From assembly GCA_015767355.1 (NCBI GenBank), contig JADWMH010000026.1, forward strand, positions 1-15,172: a stretch of 15,172 bases of DNA, read 5' to 3'. Shown one piece after another: positions 14,758 to 15,172 of the stretch. Both the position numbers and the translations under genes were made by a program. The stretch comes from Gammaproteobacteria bacterium. Lineage in GTDB: Bacteria > Pseudomonadota > Gammaproteobacteria > Chromatiales > Chromatiaceae. The notes under the pieces were generated by a model. The model worked only from the letters and a program-made list of their open reading frames with translations. It was not told where the DNA came from and made no database searches. Positions within the stretch are counted from its first letter, which is position 1. Each line of letters opens with the position of its first letter.

Positions 14758-15172
14758 CGCATCAACGCGGTGTTGCCGGGCTGATGGGGGGGCTGATAAC
14801 AAAAGGAGCTGCATCCGCAGAAAATTGTTTTCTTTTCCTCCCTGTTCTCTACTCCATTCGCCATCCGAGGAGGGTAATAGCGCTGCATGGCGTTGCATTT
14901 TTAGCTGCTGTTGTCCTCATCCTCACGGTGTTTCAACCAGCCCTGACGTCAGTGAAAACAGAGGAGACGACGTGGGAGAGTATCGCAAATCGTCTGTTTG
15001 ATAATTCCATTCAAAGTATTGCAGGCGCCGAAGACGAAGGAGTGTCTGATTACGCCAGGTTTCAGCAGCTTTTTGGTTCGGAAGAGTTTGTTCAACTTGT
15101 GGTCAGTGGTCAGGGTGAGCTGGATCGGAGTGTGTTTGCCCGCTTGAGTGGCTTCGTCGCAAAGCTGGAGCG
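14754..15172 (+). CDS. MMPL/RND-family exporter, N-terminal part, cut by window end
   Basis: A stop-free frame runs from the ATG at 14754, overlapping the dgkA stop, to the right edge: 139 codons plus two bases. The translation has a basic IRHPRRV, one membrane segment (about residues 41-63, VIALHGVAFLAAVVLILTVF) and then a soluble start with ARFQQLFGSEEFVQLVV and FARLSGFVAKLE. This is the usual opening of MMPL/RND-type lipid or hopanoid exporters: positively charged turn, first helix, then an F..(L/F)FGS(D/E)E.V stretch. Substrate cannot be told. An alternative in-frame ATG is at 14784, next to a run of seven G (14786-14792). The reading frame is clear; the family call rests on this short N-terminus. 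Confidence 0.7.
   Translation, partial: MTHQRGVAGLMGGLITKGAASAENCFLFLPVLYSIRHPRRVIALHGVAFLAAVVLILTVFQPALTSVKTEETTWESIANRLFDNSIQSIAGAEDEGVSDYARFQQLFGSEEFVQLVVSGQGELDRSVFARLSGFVAKLE

Overview
The window looks like a chromosomal segment of a gammaproteobacterium. The gene order (LysM protein - dprA - smg read leftward, def - fmt - rsmB - DUF4390 gene - ntrY - ntrX read rightward) is the housekeeping arrangement expected around dprA/def in this class, especially in Chromatiales-like sulfur bacteria. That finer placement is inference from gene order and protein style only. No phage, transposase, CRISPR, rRNA or tRNA was seen. The intergenic gaps, in contrast, hold several small repeated or palindromic elements.

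Layout. (1) 1-175 is an imperfect palindrome resembling a MITE. It abuts a textbook sigma-54 promoter (184-198) that drives glnK-amtB (266-1934), the PII / ammonium-channel pair, closed by a strong bidirectional terminator (1961-1990). (2) 2105-5576 is leftward: a BON-LysM Kbp/YgaU-like gene at the end, then smg, dprA and a secreted LysM protein, with dprA and smg overlapping. Repeats lie on either side of the Kbp-like gene. (3) 5715-12663 is one rightward, tightly packed unit in which every junction overlaps: def, fmt and rsmB (N-formyl-methionine handling and 16S rRNA methylation), a small envelope DUF4390 protein, then the membrane histidine kinase NtrY and its response regulator NtrX. A 64-bp hairpin repeat sits in the 5' end of the DUF4390 gene and obscures its start. 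(4) 12734 to the right edge is rightward: a two-HKD phospholipase-D / cardiolipin-synthase-like protein, diacylglycerol kinase DgkA, and the N-terminal part of an MMPL/RND-type exporter cut by the window end. Together these suggest an envelope-lipid theme.

Two nitrogen-regulation pieces lie in the same window: the sigma-54 promoter of glnK-amtB, and NtrY-NtrX. The NtrX here should not be the activator of that promoter. Its AAA+ domain lacks the GAFTGA sigma-54 contact loop and has Arg instead of the Walker A Lys, so it probably works as a non-sigma-54, perhaps ATPase-impaired, DNA-binding regulator. An NtrC encoded elsewhere would be needed for glnK-amtB.

I did not find a clearly new multi-gene system. 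The points most worth checking are the degenerate NtrX, the palindromic element occupying the enhancer position of the glnK promoter, the repeat insertion at the DUF4390 gene start, and the PLD-DgkA-MMPL cluster.
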